Made by a program: the position numbers and the translations under genes. 64,000 nucleotides of DNA from Stomorhina lunata. Lineage: Eukaryota; Arthropoda; Insecta; Diptera; Rhiniidae. Below the pieces are notes generated by a model, which was not told the origin of the DNA, did no database searches, and was given only the letters and a program-made list of their open reading frames with translations. The stretch is from positions 39,895,952-39,959,951 of the forward strand of contig OW121741.1 of NCBI GenBank assembly GCA_933228675.1, read 5' to 3'. This document shows positions 1 to 10,683 of the stretch, one piece after another (positions within the stretch are counted from its first letter, which is position 1; every line of letters starts with the position of its first letter).

Positions 1-230
1 GGTATGAACTCAGTGTTGTATCGGTATTTTAATAGTTTTCAAATAAGTTTTCGTTGAAAACTCATACGTAAAGAGTTTTCGTTTTGTATGTGAAAACATA
101 AGTTTTCAATATTGTTTTGAGGCGAAAACTACTTTAACTAGTTTTCGAGCTCAATGTGAATGAGCTATTAAGATGTTTGTATTATAACAAGATTTAGGAA
201 ATATTTGTTTTTGAGCCACCATTTCCCATT

Positions 231-487
231 TCATAGACCGTGTCACATATAGTCATTGAAAACCAAAACAGAAGAAAAATCTGCGGCCCCCTACAATGTT
301 CGTACGGTCACGGACCACCACTTGGGAACCAGTGCTTTAAAGTGTTGGCTATAAACTACCATCAACATTTTATCAAAATTATAAAATTTAGAAAAATCAT
401 TTTTGGCACCCTTTTTCCTACCGTGCACTCTATTAAAGTCTACTTTTACATTCGTCAGGTTTGGCTTATCAAGTCTTGAATTTATAG
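231..487. repeat. Direct repeat, copy 1 (partner at 1458-1727)
   Basis: This stretch recurs with few differences at 1458-1727. Both contain the same run from the 'catagaccg' end through 'ggaaccagtgctttaaagtg' to 'cgtcaggtttgg'. The second copy has about 12 extra bases near 1533. A second pair, 1091-1246 and 1719-1877, is duplicated in the same way, so the whole 0.2-1.9 kb region looks like two copies of one anonymous repeat. No convincing coding sequence is visible; the short open frames here sit in the same place on both strands and look like chance. Confidence 0.8.
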
Positions 488-1350
488 AGTTATTCACGTC
501 AGAAATTTTTGGCCAAAAAAGTGCGAAATTTTGCAAGTGTTGATGTGAACAGCCTTTTTTAACTTTTTGTAATAAATTTGTGCTGTCGCTTTCTACAAAA
601 TTAAAATAGAAAACTATAACTTTATAATCATATACACATACATAAATTTTGCATTTACACTTACTTCAAATTTTCGATTATCTGTTAAATAATCTAAAAT
701 TTTTAGAATTTCAAAGTCCTTTAATTTTTTTATATTATTTCTTTTTGTACTTTTAAAGGATTATTTTTTGCAGCATCAATTTTTTCCAAACAAATCCGTT
801 ATTTATAAGAAAAAAGTAATTTGTTGTTTTTGCTTCATTGTTGATTTTAATAAACGGTTGCATTTTTTGGTACTTTTTACATAAAATCAACTAGTGGCAA
901 CACAATAAAATTTTGCACTGAACATATGTTTTTCTCTAAATTTTCTGATTATTTTTCGCACAACCTCAGACCTCTTGCAAAATTCAAAAGGTTGTGCAAA
1001 ATTATTTTCTATGCATTTGTTTTTGTTTTCGGATTAGACTTTTCATATTTCGCACTTTTTAGGCCAACAATTTCTGACGTGAATAACTCTTGTATGAGAA
1101 AAAACTGATAGAATTAAAATTGAGCAAACCTGACCGTACTATCAAGTTTACGAAAATTTTTAAAATTTGAATGAAATTTAAGGAAAATAAAATGAAAACT
1201 GATGAAGAAAATGTTTGTGTGTGAATGTGAATGCAGGTTCAAAAAAAAAAAAAATTAAAGAAAAACTGGTCAAGAAAATCTGATTCGTGTGAAACGGGAG
1301 ATATTTCGAATTCAATACAACATAAAAAAGATTCCAAAGATATTATAACG

Positions 1351-1471
1351 TGACCCTGTCTATGAAAAAGTGGCTTATGACTCAAAAACAAAATTTCGAA
1401 AAATTAGCTAATTTTTCGAAATTTTATTTTTGAGTCATAAGCCACCTTTTCCGTTTTCATAGACCGGGTCA
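1351..1471. repeat. 121 bp hairpin (MITE-like or terminal repeat)
   Basis: The sequence starts tgaccc and ends gggtca and folds back on itself almost completely, with a near-perfect 70 bp core centred on ttagctaa near 1408. Its right half continues into the repeat at 1458, and copy 1 at 215-245 carries only that half. The hairpin is therefore probably an end or insertion of the duplicated repeat. No target duplication could be assigned. Confidence 0.7.
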
Positions 1472-1727
1472 CATATAGTCATTGAAAACCAAAACAGAAG
1501 AAAAATCTGCGGCCTCCTAGAATGTTCGTACGGACAAACGGGCGGTCACGGACCACCACTTGGGAACCAGTGCTTTAAAGTGTTGGCTTTAAACTACCAT
1601 CAACATTTTATCAAAATTATAAAATTTAGAAAAATCATTTTTGGCACCCTTTTTCCTACCGTGCACTCTATTAAAGTCTACTTTTACATTCGTCAGGTTT
1701 GGCGTATCAGTCTTGAATTTGTATGAG
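1458..1727. repeat. Direct repeat, copy 2 (partner at 231-487)
   Basis: Second copy of the block at 231-487, about 1.2 kb downstream in the same orientation. It is followed at once by a second copy (1719-1877) of 1091-1246. The order of blocks differs between copies, which suggests insertion or rearrangement after duplication. Confidence 0.8.
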
Positions 1728-1879
1728 AAAATACTGATAGAATTAAAATTGAGCAAGCCTGACCGTACTATCAAGTTTACGAAAATTTTTTTAATTTCTA
1801 TGAAATTTAAGGAAAATAAAATGAAAACTGATGAAGAAAATGTTTGTGCGTGAATGTGAATGCAGGTTCAAAAGAAATT

Positions 1880-2530
1880 TAAAGAAAAACTGATCAAGAA
1901 AACCTGATTCGTGTGAAACGGGACAAATTTCATCGAAATCGGTACATAAACACCCGAGATATTACCAAAATACTAAAATTCAATGTGCACAAATTGATAA
2001 ATTTTATAATTTGTTTATATGATAATCAAAAAAATATCATAACTATGGAACTTATTGAAATATTAATTCCAAATTTTGAAATTTGGTCAACAATGCAACT
2101 GCAAAGACATTCCTGAAAACTTAAATGACAAAAAACGTGAAATTTTTAGGAAATTGCGAAAAAGCACAAGGGCTTAACTACAAGCTTAATATTTTCAGAA
2201 ACCTAAAGCCCTTAACTACAATACAAATTTTGAGATTTTGACCGTACGCATAAAAAATTTTTTAGTTAGATGTATTTTGGGTTGCTGTGTCATAATCAAT
2301 CAAGAAATAAATTGTAATTTTGTATTAGTTACGCCCTTTTGCATTTCAGGTTTTTCAATACACTTAAAAGCCGTGTTAATTATTGAGATCGAAACATTCA
2401 CAGATCAGCAAATAAAGATATAGTATTATTTCTGTAAAACTTACCTAAATTGGCCTTGCAGAAAGATACATACTTGTAATTGACCAAAAACTCTTTCCAT
2501 GCAGTACTTTTCTTTTGGAACACCATTGGT
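1880..2530. other. Spacer without a recognised feature
   Basis: AT-rich sequence between the duplicated repeats and the MATH-BTB gene. Only short open frames are present and none resembles a known domain. Weak internal repetition ('aacctaaagcccttaactac' against 'agggcttaactacaag' near 2170-2220) forms a small inverted repeat. Confidence 0.6.
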
Positions 2531-2536
2531 GAAGGG

Positions 2537-2544
2537 TATTTAAA
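2537..2544 (+). promoter_or_regulatory. Possible TATA box of the MATH-BTB gene
   Basis: TATTTAAA lies about 80 bp upstream of the ATG at 2627, the only TATA-like element at a sensible distance. A pyrimidine-rich tract ending in ctag at 2609 could be a splice acceptor for an upstream 5' UTR intron instead. The call rests on position only. Confidence 0.3.
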
Positions 2545-3544
2545 GTTCGGTATAGACGAACTCTTGTTTTATTTAATATTAATTGTGTATGCACATTTTT
2601 TTATTCTAGAATAAATTTGAAGCAAAATGGCAACGTACCGCGATGGCAATTTAATTCTCACTGTCATTGAACATGGAGTTTATGAATTTAAATGGAGTGG
2701 CCCAATAAGATGTTCTGATGCCAACTGTTCAACGTTTATCATTAATACGCCATTTGCAGAATTCAAATGGGTTGCAAATTATTATTTTAAAATAATGCGT
2801 TTTAATTCGTTAATAGATAAAGGATCCATGGAAACATTTGCAATAAACAATAACGGAGTGGATTTAACATCAACTGTCAACATATACAATAGTAGAAATT
2901 TATCATTCGAGTTAAATACTAAAGACAACTATTCATTTAAAGGTATATTAAAATGTAAAGGTCATCTTACAGTTGTTAACCATAAGCGTATGTGGTTTGA
3001 TGATTTTGTAAAGCTCTTTAAAAATCAGAAATATACCGACGTAACATTTAAGTTTAACGACGGCAAAGAAATTCAAGCGCATAAAGCCATATTAGCAGTT
3101 CGTAGTGATGTATTTGCGACCATGTTTGAAAAATATATGAAAGATTCCTACGAAAATATATAGTAATTTGAAAGTAATATTTTTGCAGAAATGTTAAGTT
3201 ATATTTACACTGCAGAAGTATCGAATCTAGATGAAAACACAGAAAAACTTGTGTATGCATCAGAAAAGTATAATTTGGAAGGTTTGAAAAATATATGCGA
3301 AACTAAGTTGATTACTAAACTTAAATTGGAAAATGCCGCAAATGCCTTAATTACAGCCGATAAGTATAGTTTAGAAAACTTGAAAGCTATGTCGATCGAA
3401 CTTTTAACCTCAAATGCCGATGAGTTTATACCAGGCACCGAAAATAACTGTTATTTTAAAATTTTTGATTAAAAAAATCAACCAGAAGGAGTTATCGTAG
3501 AACAAAACCAAAAATACCGTTTGGATGGTCTTGGTCAAAATATT

Positions 3545-3850
3545 TATAAGCTGAGATACTTTTTATTTTTTAACTTTTATTTTAAAAATCAAAAATAAAA
3601 GTTATTTTTTAACTTTTATTTTAAAAATGAAAAATAACAATTATTTTATAACTTTTATTTTAAAAATCAAAAATAAAAGTTATTTTTTAACTTTTATTTT
3701 AAAAATCAAAAATAAAAGTTATTTTTTGACTTTTAATTTTAAAATTGGAAATAAAAGTAACTTTTTAACTTTTATTTTAAAAATCAAAAATAAAAGTTAT
3801 TTTTTAACTTTTATTTTTTGAATCAGAAATAAAAGTTATTTCTTCCCTTT
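3545..3850. repeat. Left subterminal minisatellite of the hAT element
   Basis: About seven tandem copies of a roughly 39 bp unit built from 'aacttttattttaaaaatc' followed by a near-complementary half. Each unit is close to a palindrome. The same repeat lies at 4735-5045 in the opposite orientation, so the arrays form long fold-back arms just inside the transposon ends. Confidence 0.85.
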
Positions 3851-4236
3851 TTTAACGGTAATAAAGTTATTTTTATATATTTTTTTAATTTTCGAAAAAC
3901 TATTTGCCTTTTGACTGAAATATTTAAAATTTTTACGTAATTATTGAAAAATGTTGGTATGATGACGGTGGCAAAGGGATCATATGGTCAAGCTTAACCG
4001 ACGTTATAATTTTCTACTTATTAAGAGTAAAGTGTCTAAACAATTTATATGGACATTTTCATACAAAATATTTAGACACTGGTTGTTCAGAGTTTAAAAA
4101 ATATTATTATACCGACCTTAGTCTCACAAGTCATAATTATATACTAAAAACTTAATTTAAAAAACAATTCGGTTCTATTCATTTTATAATATTCATTTCT
4201 ATAAAAAATATATACTTATGTATATAAAATTTTAAA

Positions 4237-4400
4237 ATGGGTCGCAAACGAAATTTTTTTTACGCGAGTTTTATGTTGAAAGTTATGGCGAAGCGGTTTG
4301 CAAATCGTGCGGAAAAAAATTAGTAATTTTTCCACAAATTTAAAACGCCATTTAGAACAAACACATAGTGAAGTTTTTCAAGATTTGGCGATTTTTTTCT
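4237..4400 (+). pseudogene. BED zinc finger remnant of a hAT transposase
   Basis: From the ATG at 4237 the sequence opens MGRKRN. After frameshifts it reads FYVESYGEAVCKSCGKK and then SNFSTNLKRHLEQTHSE. This gives the aromatic residues, CxxC pair and HxxxxH pair of a BED finger, the DNA-binding module at the N terminus of many hAT transposases. At least two frameshifts break it and no catalytic region follows. It identifies the host element as hAT independently of the target duplication. Confidence 0.75.
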
Positions 4401-4734
4401 TCAAGGATATTTTGCAGAAACCAATACAAATGATAAACTTACGATGATATGCTAGTGCAAATAAAAGCATCTATTGGAAAAAATCGAAAGATACTTTTTA
4501 GATAAACCAATATTATAATATAAAAAAAATTACAAAAATTTGTAACTAAATATCTAGCTTTAAATAACATTTTCATTAAAATACTTACATGTTACTAATT
4601 ATAAATAAAATATTGAAATAAATAATGAATTCGCTTTATACTGCATACAAACTTTAATATAGAGAAATAAATATATATGTAGCACTTACTAACATACCCA
4701 AACAGTTTATTTTATTAAGCATGTTAATTTTAAA

Positions 4735-5045
4735 AAAATAACTTTTATTTTTGATTTTTAAAATAAAAGTTAAAAAATAATTGTTATTTTTAATTTTTAA
4801 AATATAAGTTAAAAAATAATTGTTATTTTTGATTTTTAAAATATAAGTTAAAAAATAACTTTTATTTTTGTTTTTTAAAATAAAAGTTAAAAAATAACTT
4901 TTATTTTTGATTTTTAGAATAAAAGTTAAGAAATAACTTTTACTTTTGATTTTTAAAATAAAAGTTAAAAAATAACTTTTATTTTCGATTTTTAAAATAA
5001 AAGTTAAAAAATAATTGTTATTTTTTGACTTTTTCGATAAAAGTC
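4735..5045. repeat. Right subterminal minisatellite of the hAT element (inverted)
   Basis: Tandem copies of the same roughly 39 bp unit as at 3545-3850, here as its reverse complement ('ttgatttttaaaataaaag'). Together the arms could fold into a stem of about 300 bp, as in foldback-type elements. Confidence 0.85.
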
Positions 5046-5179
5046 ATAACTGTTACGGTCCCTGGTTTATACAAACTGAAGATTTTAAATTAATATCTAA
5101 AAAGTATCCAGATTTATTTGTTGATTTATATGTGTCTGCAGCAAAAAAACTAAAAAATAAATAATTGGGGTGTTTTGAA

Positions 5180-5185
5180 AATAAA
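5180..5185 (+). terminator. AATAAA polyadenylation signal of the MATH-BTB gene
   Basis: Canonical AATAAA 15 bp after the TAA at 5162-5164, followed by a T-rich tract. It supports 5164 as the original gene end. Confidence 0.5.
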
Positions 5186-5189
5186 TGTT

Positions 5190-5655
5190 TTAATTTTTTT
5201 TTACCCAACTCCACCATACCTGGGTGGATGGCTGGCGGTCTATGTAAATTTTTTAAGATTTTTGGTTTAAAATTTGATACAGATTTATATTATGGAACTA
5301 TCGCTCTTTGACATTACCTGAAATCTGTCCATTATTTTGGGTACTCCCTATAGGTCTGGTTTCCCAGCTTTCGGTATATTTTGATTGAATTTAAAGGAAA
5401 TATTGCGGACAAAGTCAACGTGTTAAAGTGGCCCGAACAGTAAAGTTACAAAGCAAAATATTGGCCTCCTCTTGACAAAAACATCGATTTACACTTTAAG
5501 ATCCGAATGTAAATGCCGAAGATGTAACGAAAAATGTATTTTGGCGACCCAATATGCATCGAAAAATTTTTTTTTTTTTTCGAAACTGTCTTAAAGCAAT
5601 ACTTTATATTCGGAGGTGTACGGCGTACTTTTTTTTCGAGACGCCCTAATGTACA
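5190..5655. other. Spacer without a recognised feature
   Basis: Unique-looking AT-rich DNA between the MATH-BTB pseudogene and the large palindrome. It includes a poly-T run near 5570. No coding similarity or repeat partner was seen. Confidence 0.6.
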
Positions 5656-5659
5656 TGTA

Positions 5660-7259
5660 CACTCATTTCCACTTGAATATGTGCACTTATTTAGTAATAA
5701 ATTTATGCTTTCTGCTCTTTAGATACTTCATGAATAGAATAGTGATATACTTTTTGTGAAAGGCTGAACAGTTAAGAATAAAAGTGTAAGCAAAGAAAGC
5801 TCGAAAAAGATTTGATAGTTTAAATATGGGCCTCTTTTCGAAATTGGTGCAGAAAAATATGCGTTTTTTTGCGTCACTTGAATAGGTGCACCACATTAAT
5901 TTCAGTTTTGTAGCCATTTGTTGAAGTTTTGACCACAAAATAGTTTAGCATTTACTAAAGTAGAACCCTAGAAAAATTTTCGATCGGTTTTTATTAAATT
6001 TGGTCCAAGGTAATTCATAGGATTTGGAAGAGAAATCAAACATTAATGCCAGCGGAGATTAAGGCCTCTACTTCCGTGAAATTTCTACACAAAATTAAAA
6101 AAGTGATTGCGTTGTAATGATTCGCTCAAGAAGTAACAAAAAATGAGGAAAAAATTCTAAGGGAAGGCAAACTTTGGCCCCAAGAGTCATCAAACGGCAA
6201 AATGATAGTGATTTTCGTGGAAAAATCTTAGTAAAAATTGGTTTCCGTTGTAGTATTTCTGCATATAGAAACTAATAAATGGACCCTAACACCTAATACC
6301 ACTTAAACTTCGGAAAAAATCATAATTAGTCCAAAAAGACAAGGATTTACGGTTGAATTTTTGCAAAAAACATTTCGGTAAAAAATGTTTAGGAGCAAGG
6401 TGCAATGGTTTGAACTACCATTTTTATGATTTGAAATGGGGATAATATTTTTTAATTCTGCTCTTTAAACTTAAAACTAACGGGTTCATAAAAATCGAAC
6501 CTTTTTCACATGAAATGACAGCTTTGCTCCTAACCATTTTTTTTACCACATGTTCTTTGCAAAAATTCGACCGTAAATCCGTATTTTTTGGACTAATAAT
6601 GATTTTTTTCCAAAATTTAGGTGGTATTATGGGTTTAGGTCCATTCATTAGTTTCTATCTATAAAAATACTACCACCTACGCCAATTTTTTCTAATACTT
6701 TTACAAGAAAATCACTATATTTTTGCCGTTAGGTGACACTTGGGGCCAAAGTTTGCCTTCGCATAGAATTTTTTCCCTCAAATTTTGTTATTCCTTGAGT
6801 GAATTATTAAAACGCAATCACTTTTTTTTTGTAGAAATTTCACGCAAGTAGAGGCCTTAATCTCCGCTGGCATCAATGTTTGACTTCTCTTCCAAATCCT
6901 ATGAATAACCTTGGACCAAATTTTATAAAAACCGATGGAAAATTCTTCTAGGGTTCTATTTTAGTAAATGCTAAACTATTTTGTGGTCAAAACTTCTACA
7001 AATGTCTACAAAATTGAAATTAATGTGGTGCACCTATTCAAGTGACGCAAAAAAACGCATATTTTTATGCACCAATTCCGAAAAGAGGCCCATATTTAAA
7101 GTATCAAATCTTTTTCGAGCTTTCTTTGCTTACACTTTTATTCTTAACTGTTCAGCCTTTCACAAAAAGTTTATCACTATTCTATTCATGATGTATCTTA
7201 AGAGCAGCAAGCTTAAATTTATTACTAAATAAGTGCACCTATTCAAGTGGAAATGAGTG
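5660..7259. mobile_element. 1.6 kb near-palindromic element with TA target site
   Basis: The two halves are inverted copies of about 800 bp that meet near 6450. The outer ends are cactcatttccacttgaat and its complement, each next to a TA dinucleotide (5658-5659 and 7260-7261). This suggests a Tc1/mariner-superfamily non-autonomous element. The same 83-codon open frame appears in both arms (5687-5938 minus and 6981-7232 plus, starting MWSKL); this is a mirror effect, since the frame resembles no known protein. Arms differ by scattered substitutions and small indels, so the structure is not an assembly fold-back of one read. Confidence 0.85.
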
Positions 7260-7414
7260 TATGTAGCTGAAATGTTTTATCATTTTATGAATCATTGTCC
7301 AATATATTTCTCAAATATGCTTAAAATATTTACAAAAAATTGTTAGTAAATACTCAGCTTTTCATGTTGTCTTAAATTCTATGTGAAGGTAATAGGAAAA
7401 ATATTAACTATTTT

Positions 7415-7720
7415 CTAAGGTTTTCCCAATGGAATAATAAAACTCATATAGTCAGCAGTTGCGCCCCACTGCGCACGTTGTGTTTGAAATATAATAATCC
7501 ACACTGTTAAAGCCACTGCCCACACAAATGTCCCTAGGCCCGAGTATATGACGTATTTTTTAATTTGAGGTTGCTCCGGGTATGTCTGTCCATTGAAGGC
7601 TTCTTTGAAGAACCAAAAGAAATTCACAGCCCACAGAAATGGCAGCAAAGCGAAACCTGCACGGAAGTATGTGCGACACAATTGTAGTTTTTGTTCTCCT
7701 GTGGCTTTTGAGATATTCAT
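7415..7720 (-). CDS. pen-2: Gamma-secretase subunit Pen-2 (presenilin enhancer 2)
   Basis: Complete single-exon frame of 101 residues, the usual length for insect Pen-2. Pen-2 is the smallest subunit of gamma-secretase, with presenilin, nicastrin and Aph-1. It triggers presenilin autoproteolysis and stabilises the complex, which cuts Notch, APP-like and other type I membrane proteins. Visible features: a charged N-terminal stretch with KLQLCRTYF (11-19); a hydrophobic segment at about 21-38 (AGFALLPFLWAVNFFWFF); a polar loop with EQPQIKKYVIYS (49-60); a second membrane segment at about 58-78; and the conserved C-terminal WGATADYMSFIIPLG (85-99), whose DYMSF (90-94) matches the DYLSF motif needed for assembly. 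No stops or frameshifts. It sits between a palindromic transposon (ends 7259) and AT-rich spacer. No close AATAAA was seen downstream; one inside the neighbouring element could serve. Confidence 0.96.
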   Translation of the reverse strand: MNISKATGEQKLQLCRTYFRAGFALLPFLWAVNFFWFFKEAFNGQTYPEQPQIKKYVIYSGLGTFVWAVALTVWIIIFQTQRAQWGATADYMSFIIPLGKP

Positions 7721-8598
7721 TTTAATATTTTAATTTTGGAAAGGAATTTTTACAGCTTTTGTTTCTTTTTTGCAAGTTGACAGCAACAACAAAGTAAACA
7801 GATTGTTTTTTTTTGAGCTCCCATATCAGAATGTTTTTCCTATGTTGCCATATCTATGTTTTATTTGATAAGTGGATGTACAACGAGTTGTTAGTAGTGT
7901 TGTCAATTCTACCGGATAGAATATGTTTTTTCTATTATTCGAAAAAATAACGAATAAATTTAATTTTAAAGCTATTTTAATGGACAAAAATATTTGGTAT
8001 GGGAGATATACAGGTATGTGATGGAAATCGATTTTAGATATGGGCAAAAATCAAATAATTTTAATTTAAGAGTTAATGCAATTATGCAAGTGAAAAAAAC
8101 AATATTTTTTTATGCGATTTTCGCGAAATTTGACAAAATATGAGTCTTAGTGAAATTCTACTGCCATAACTTATAGACAAATTTTATTTAAAAGAATTTT
8201 TTATTTAAATATAAGTTTACATTTGTAGATGTATATGGGCAAATCCGAAAAACATTAAACCAAGGACAAAATTTAAAAACTGTCAAAATCACGTATTTGT
8301 GCTTATGGAAAAATTTACCATATATTGATCCTTTAGAATATATAGTGGATACAATTTTTGATTGCTCTCTTCGTGAATGGCAGGTCTTTATTTGCACCAA
8401 TCTCGAATTTTTATATATTTTTTTAATATAACAGGTTTTTTTAAAAGTTCTTAAAAATCGCAAAAACTTCTATTAAGGTATCAAGTGTTAATAGGGGCTG
8501 AAAGTCTGCTTAATTTTATACAATTAAATGTAAAAAAACCTATCAAAAGTAATTGGAGTGATATTAATAATGTCAAGTAAAAAATTGCTCATAGTATG

Positions 8599-9610
8599 TA
8601 GCGTCCGTCACAAAAATAAAGTTTTTTTTTTTTAATTTGGCTAGTGCAATTTTTCTTTTTTCTCCAATTGAACTTGGTTCGTAAAGAGATTTTATAGTAT
8701 GCTTTACATTAGGCTAAAGATATATAGATGTTAACATAGAATTTTACAGAATAATATGTATCGAAAAGTATGTAGCGTCCGTGACTGTATATATTCTTTA
8801 CAAAATGATTTTATTAAATACAAAATTTACTAGCTCATGTATGTCTTATTTATAAAGCAATAACACTGTCTATATCCACAGATTAAATTTAAGGCATTGG
8901 GTGTTAAAAAAAAACATATAGTGGGGCAAATTTGATACTTTTGAAATTTTATTTTTTTATTTTTGGGACACTCTAACAGCTAGCCGCAGCATCCTTTCGA
9001 CGAAAAATAATATGTAAAAAGTGTAAAGCTTTAAATAAATATATGTATGTAGCCGTTTTGTGAAATATTAAATTGTGCCCAAATAATCGCGAATATAAAA
9101 AGGAAGTAGATGAAATTCGGGAACAAATTAAACCACTATTTTCACTAATTAACGAATCCTTAAAAAAATATGAAAAATTAATTTTTTCCTAATAAAAAAC
9201 ATGCAAGTAAAAACTGTATCGTCTGTCATGTAGCGTCCGCAGCAGTTTATTAATGGATTTTTGGTGAAACTGGAAACTTTAAAATATTTTTCAAAAGCTG
9301 CTTTGCAATCCTCTGATTTTCCTCTTTCTATAATGTATTTACAATTTTTTTTATTACTATGACCGATTTGATGAAAATTGCAAAAACATGTATTGAAAAA
9401 AAGTCACTTTCATTTTTTGTAGCGTCCGTCATTGCACTTTAAAAGCGAATATCTTTTTCCCCCAAAACAAATATGTAAATTAACAAATGCCATTCGATAG
9501 CACAATCGACTGGCTAATATTATCTGAAATCAGTGTAAAGATATCTAGTGTAGAACGACAATGGAATACATTTAAGTACAACAAAATCCGTACAAATGTA
9601 TCGTCCGTCA
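8599..9610 (+). repeat. Six interspersed copies of the motif TAGCGTCCGTCA
   Basis: Occurrences: 8599-8610, 8773-8784 (one change), 9217-9228 (two changes), 9231-9242, 9420-9431 and 9599-9610 (one change), all on the plus strand. They stand out as GC-rich words in very AT-rich DNA, spaced about 15-440 bp, so this is not a tandem array. They lie between the inner inverted pair 8232/9629. A binding site for the element's own protein is conceivable, but nothing here proves it. Confidence 0.7.
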
Positions 9611-10683
9611 CGCAGGATTTGCCCATATCTTTTTAAGATATAAAATTCTTATTTGGTCCGTCAAATCGTTAATCCTTATAATATTTTAGAGCGCGTCAGA
9701 TCTAAGGTAAAGCTTTATTAAATAATAGTTTTAGGACCATTTTTGATAAATTTTGTGCTAAATTCGCGATGTGCTTCAGTGAAATGTTTTTAGATAAAAC
9801 CTTCTCGTTCTCAGCTAATAAAGAGATGTTTGGCAAACTTTTGATGCAAATCGGTAATAAATGTCATCGCTTTCATGCCTTATGTGATTTTTTCTCGGTT
9901 TGCTATCTAAAACCATTAAAAGCAATTTGTACTATTTTCAAAAACTTCATAAAATTTTAGCAAAAAATGATTTTTAGGTGTTAAATGCCAAAAAACTTGG
10001 TTTACGCGATAGTTTGAAAATTTTCATAAATTTTTGAGAGTGTGCTCCATGAAAAACCGGTATTTCGAAAAATTTACGTTCAAGTTTTCGTCATTTACAC
10101 CTGTCTTATGTTATACCTATATAAAGCACATTATTGAGATATGTATCAAACGATGCGAAACTGAAAGATCTACCAATCCCTGTCCATTTTGGAGACGGTC
10201 GAAAAATATGAGAAAAAAATTAAAAAGTGTCGAAAAGTGCTTTAAATTTTGTCAGCCATTAAGTAGTATTAGAAGTGACGAAATTAAAATTTGGAGTATA
10301 ATGGATTCATCCTCCAAGTGTGGTGTCTATTTTATAAAACAACGACTTGGGTTCATATGTTGAAACGAATGAAGAAGAAGACAAAATATGAAGAAAATAT
10401 GAAATTTGCATGCCAATTTCGCTTAGAAGCGCAAACTTGTGCTACTAAGTTATTGTGTTCAGTATACCTGAAGTCTTGGGAGTTCAAAATCTTTAGAAAT
10501 CTTAGATTTTTCGAATTCCTAAGAGTACAAAAATTATTCGAGTTAAAAGTCGTTTTCAAAGGAATTAAAACTATTTGATTTTTGCCCATATATTTTTGAG
10601 ATAATTTTTGGTTATTTCTCCCCAAAAATTAAACATTTGGGCTTTAATCATTCTGACAGATATATTATCTCTCATGAATTGAA

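Larger units (their letters stand above)
3432..5064. mobile_element. hAT-family DNA transposon, internally deleted, 1633 bp
   Basis: The element starts CAGGCACCG and ends CGGTCCCTG, imperfect hAT-type inverted termini. It is flanked by identical 8 bp direct repeats, gtttatac at 3424-3431 and 5065-5072; 8 bp is the hallmark target duplication of hAT elements. Joining the flanks restores the reading frame of the MATH-BTB gene exactly, confirming both boundaries. Inside are two long arrays of a short palindromic repeat in opposite orientation (3545-3850 and 4735-5045) and a decayed BED zinc finger (4237-4400), the usual N-terminal domain of hAT transposases. No catalytic domain remains, so it is non-autonomous. 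Confidence 0.93.
2627..5164 (+). pseudogene. MATH-BTB (SPOP/roadkill-like) pseudogene split by a hAT element
   Basis: Intronless reading frame of the speckle-type POZ family. In the living family the MATH domain binds substrates and the BTB domain dimerises and recruits Cullin-3 for ubiquitination. The ATG at 2627 opens a degenerate MATH domain (about residues 1-125). The BTB domain starts near residue 136 (YTDVTFKFNDG, then HKAILAVRSDVFATMFE). The frame stops at 3161-3166 with TAG TAA back to back, then continues in the same frame with BTB/BACK sequence (AEMLSYIYTAEV, ADKYSLENLKAMSIELL) to 3431. There a transposon interrupts it. After the element the same frame resumes at 5073 (QTEDFKLISKKYPDLF) and ends with TAA at 5162-5164. 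Without element and target duplication it would span 298 codon positions, two of them stops, a normal family length. No frameshift is visible, so the loss is fairly recent. Family assignment is confident; function is lost or at best truncated. Confidence 0.88.

Noticed and set aside
3163..3188. A 26 nt GT-AG stretch at the MATH-BTB double stop as a tiny intron
   Set aside because: It begins and ends like an intron, but 26 nt is below known insect minimum lengths and removal shifts the frame; plain in-frame stops fit better because homology continues in the same frame.
5687..7232. Two 83-codon open frames (MWSKL...) as a duplicated gene
   Set aside because: They are mirror images within the palindrome, lack similarity to any family and have AT-driven composition.
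10034..10578. 109- and 95-codon open frames as a transposase of the candidate element
   Set aside because: No catalytic or zinc-finger pattern is recognisable and the two overlap in different frames, so I do not call a gene.
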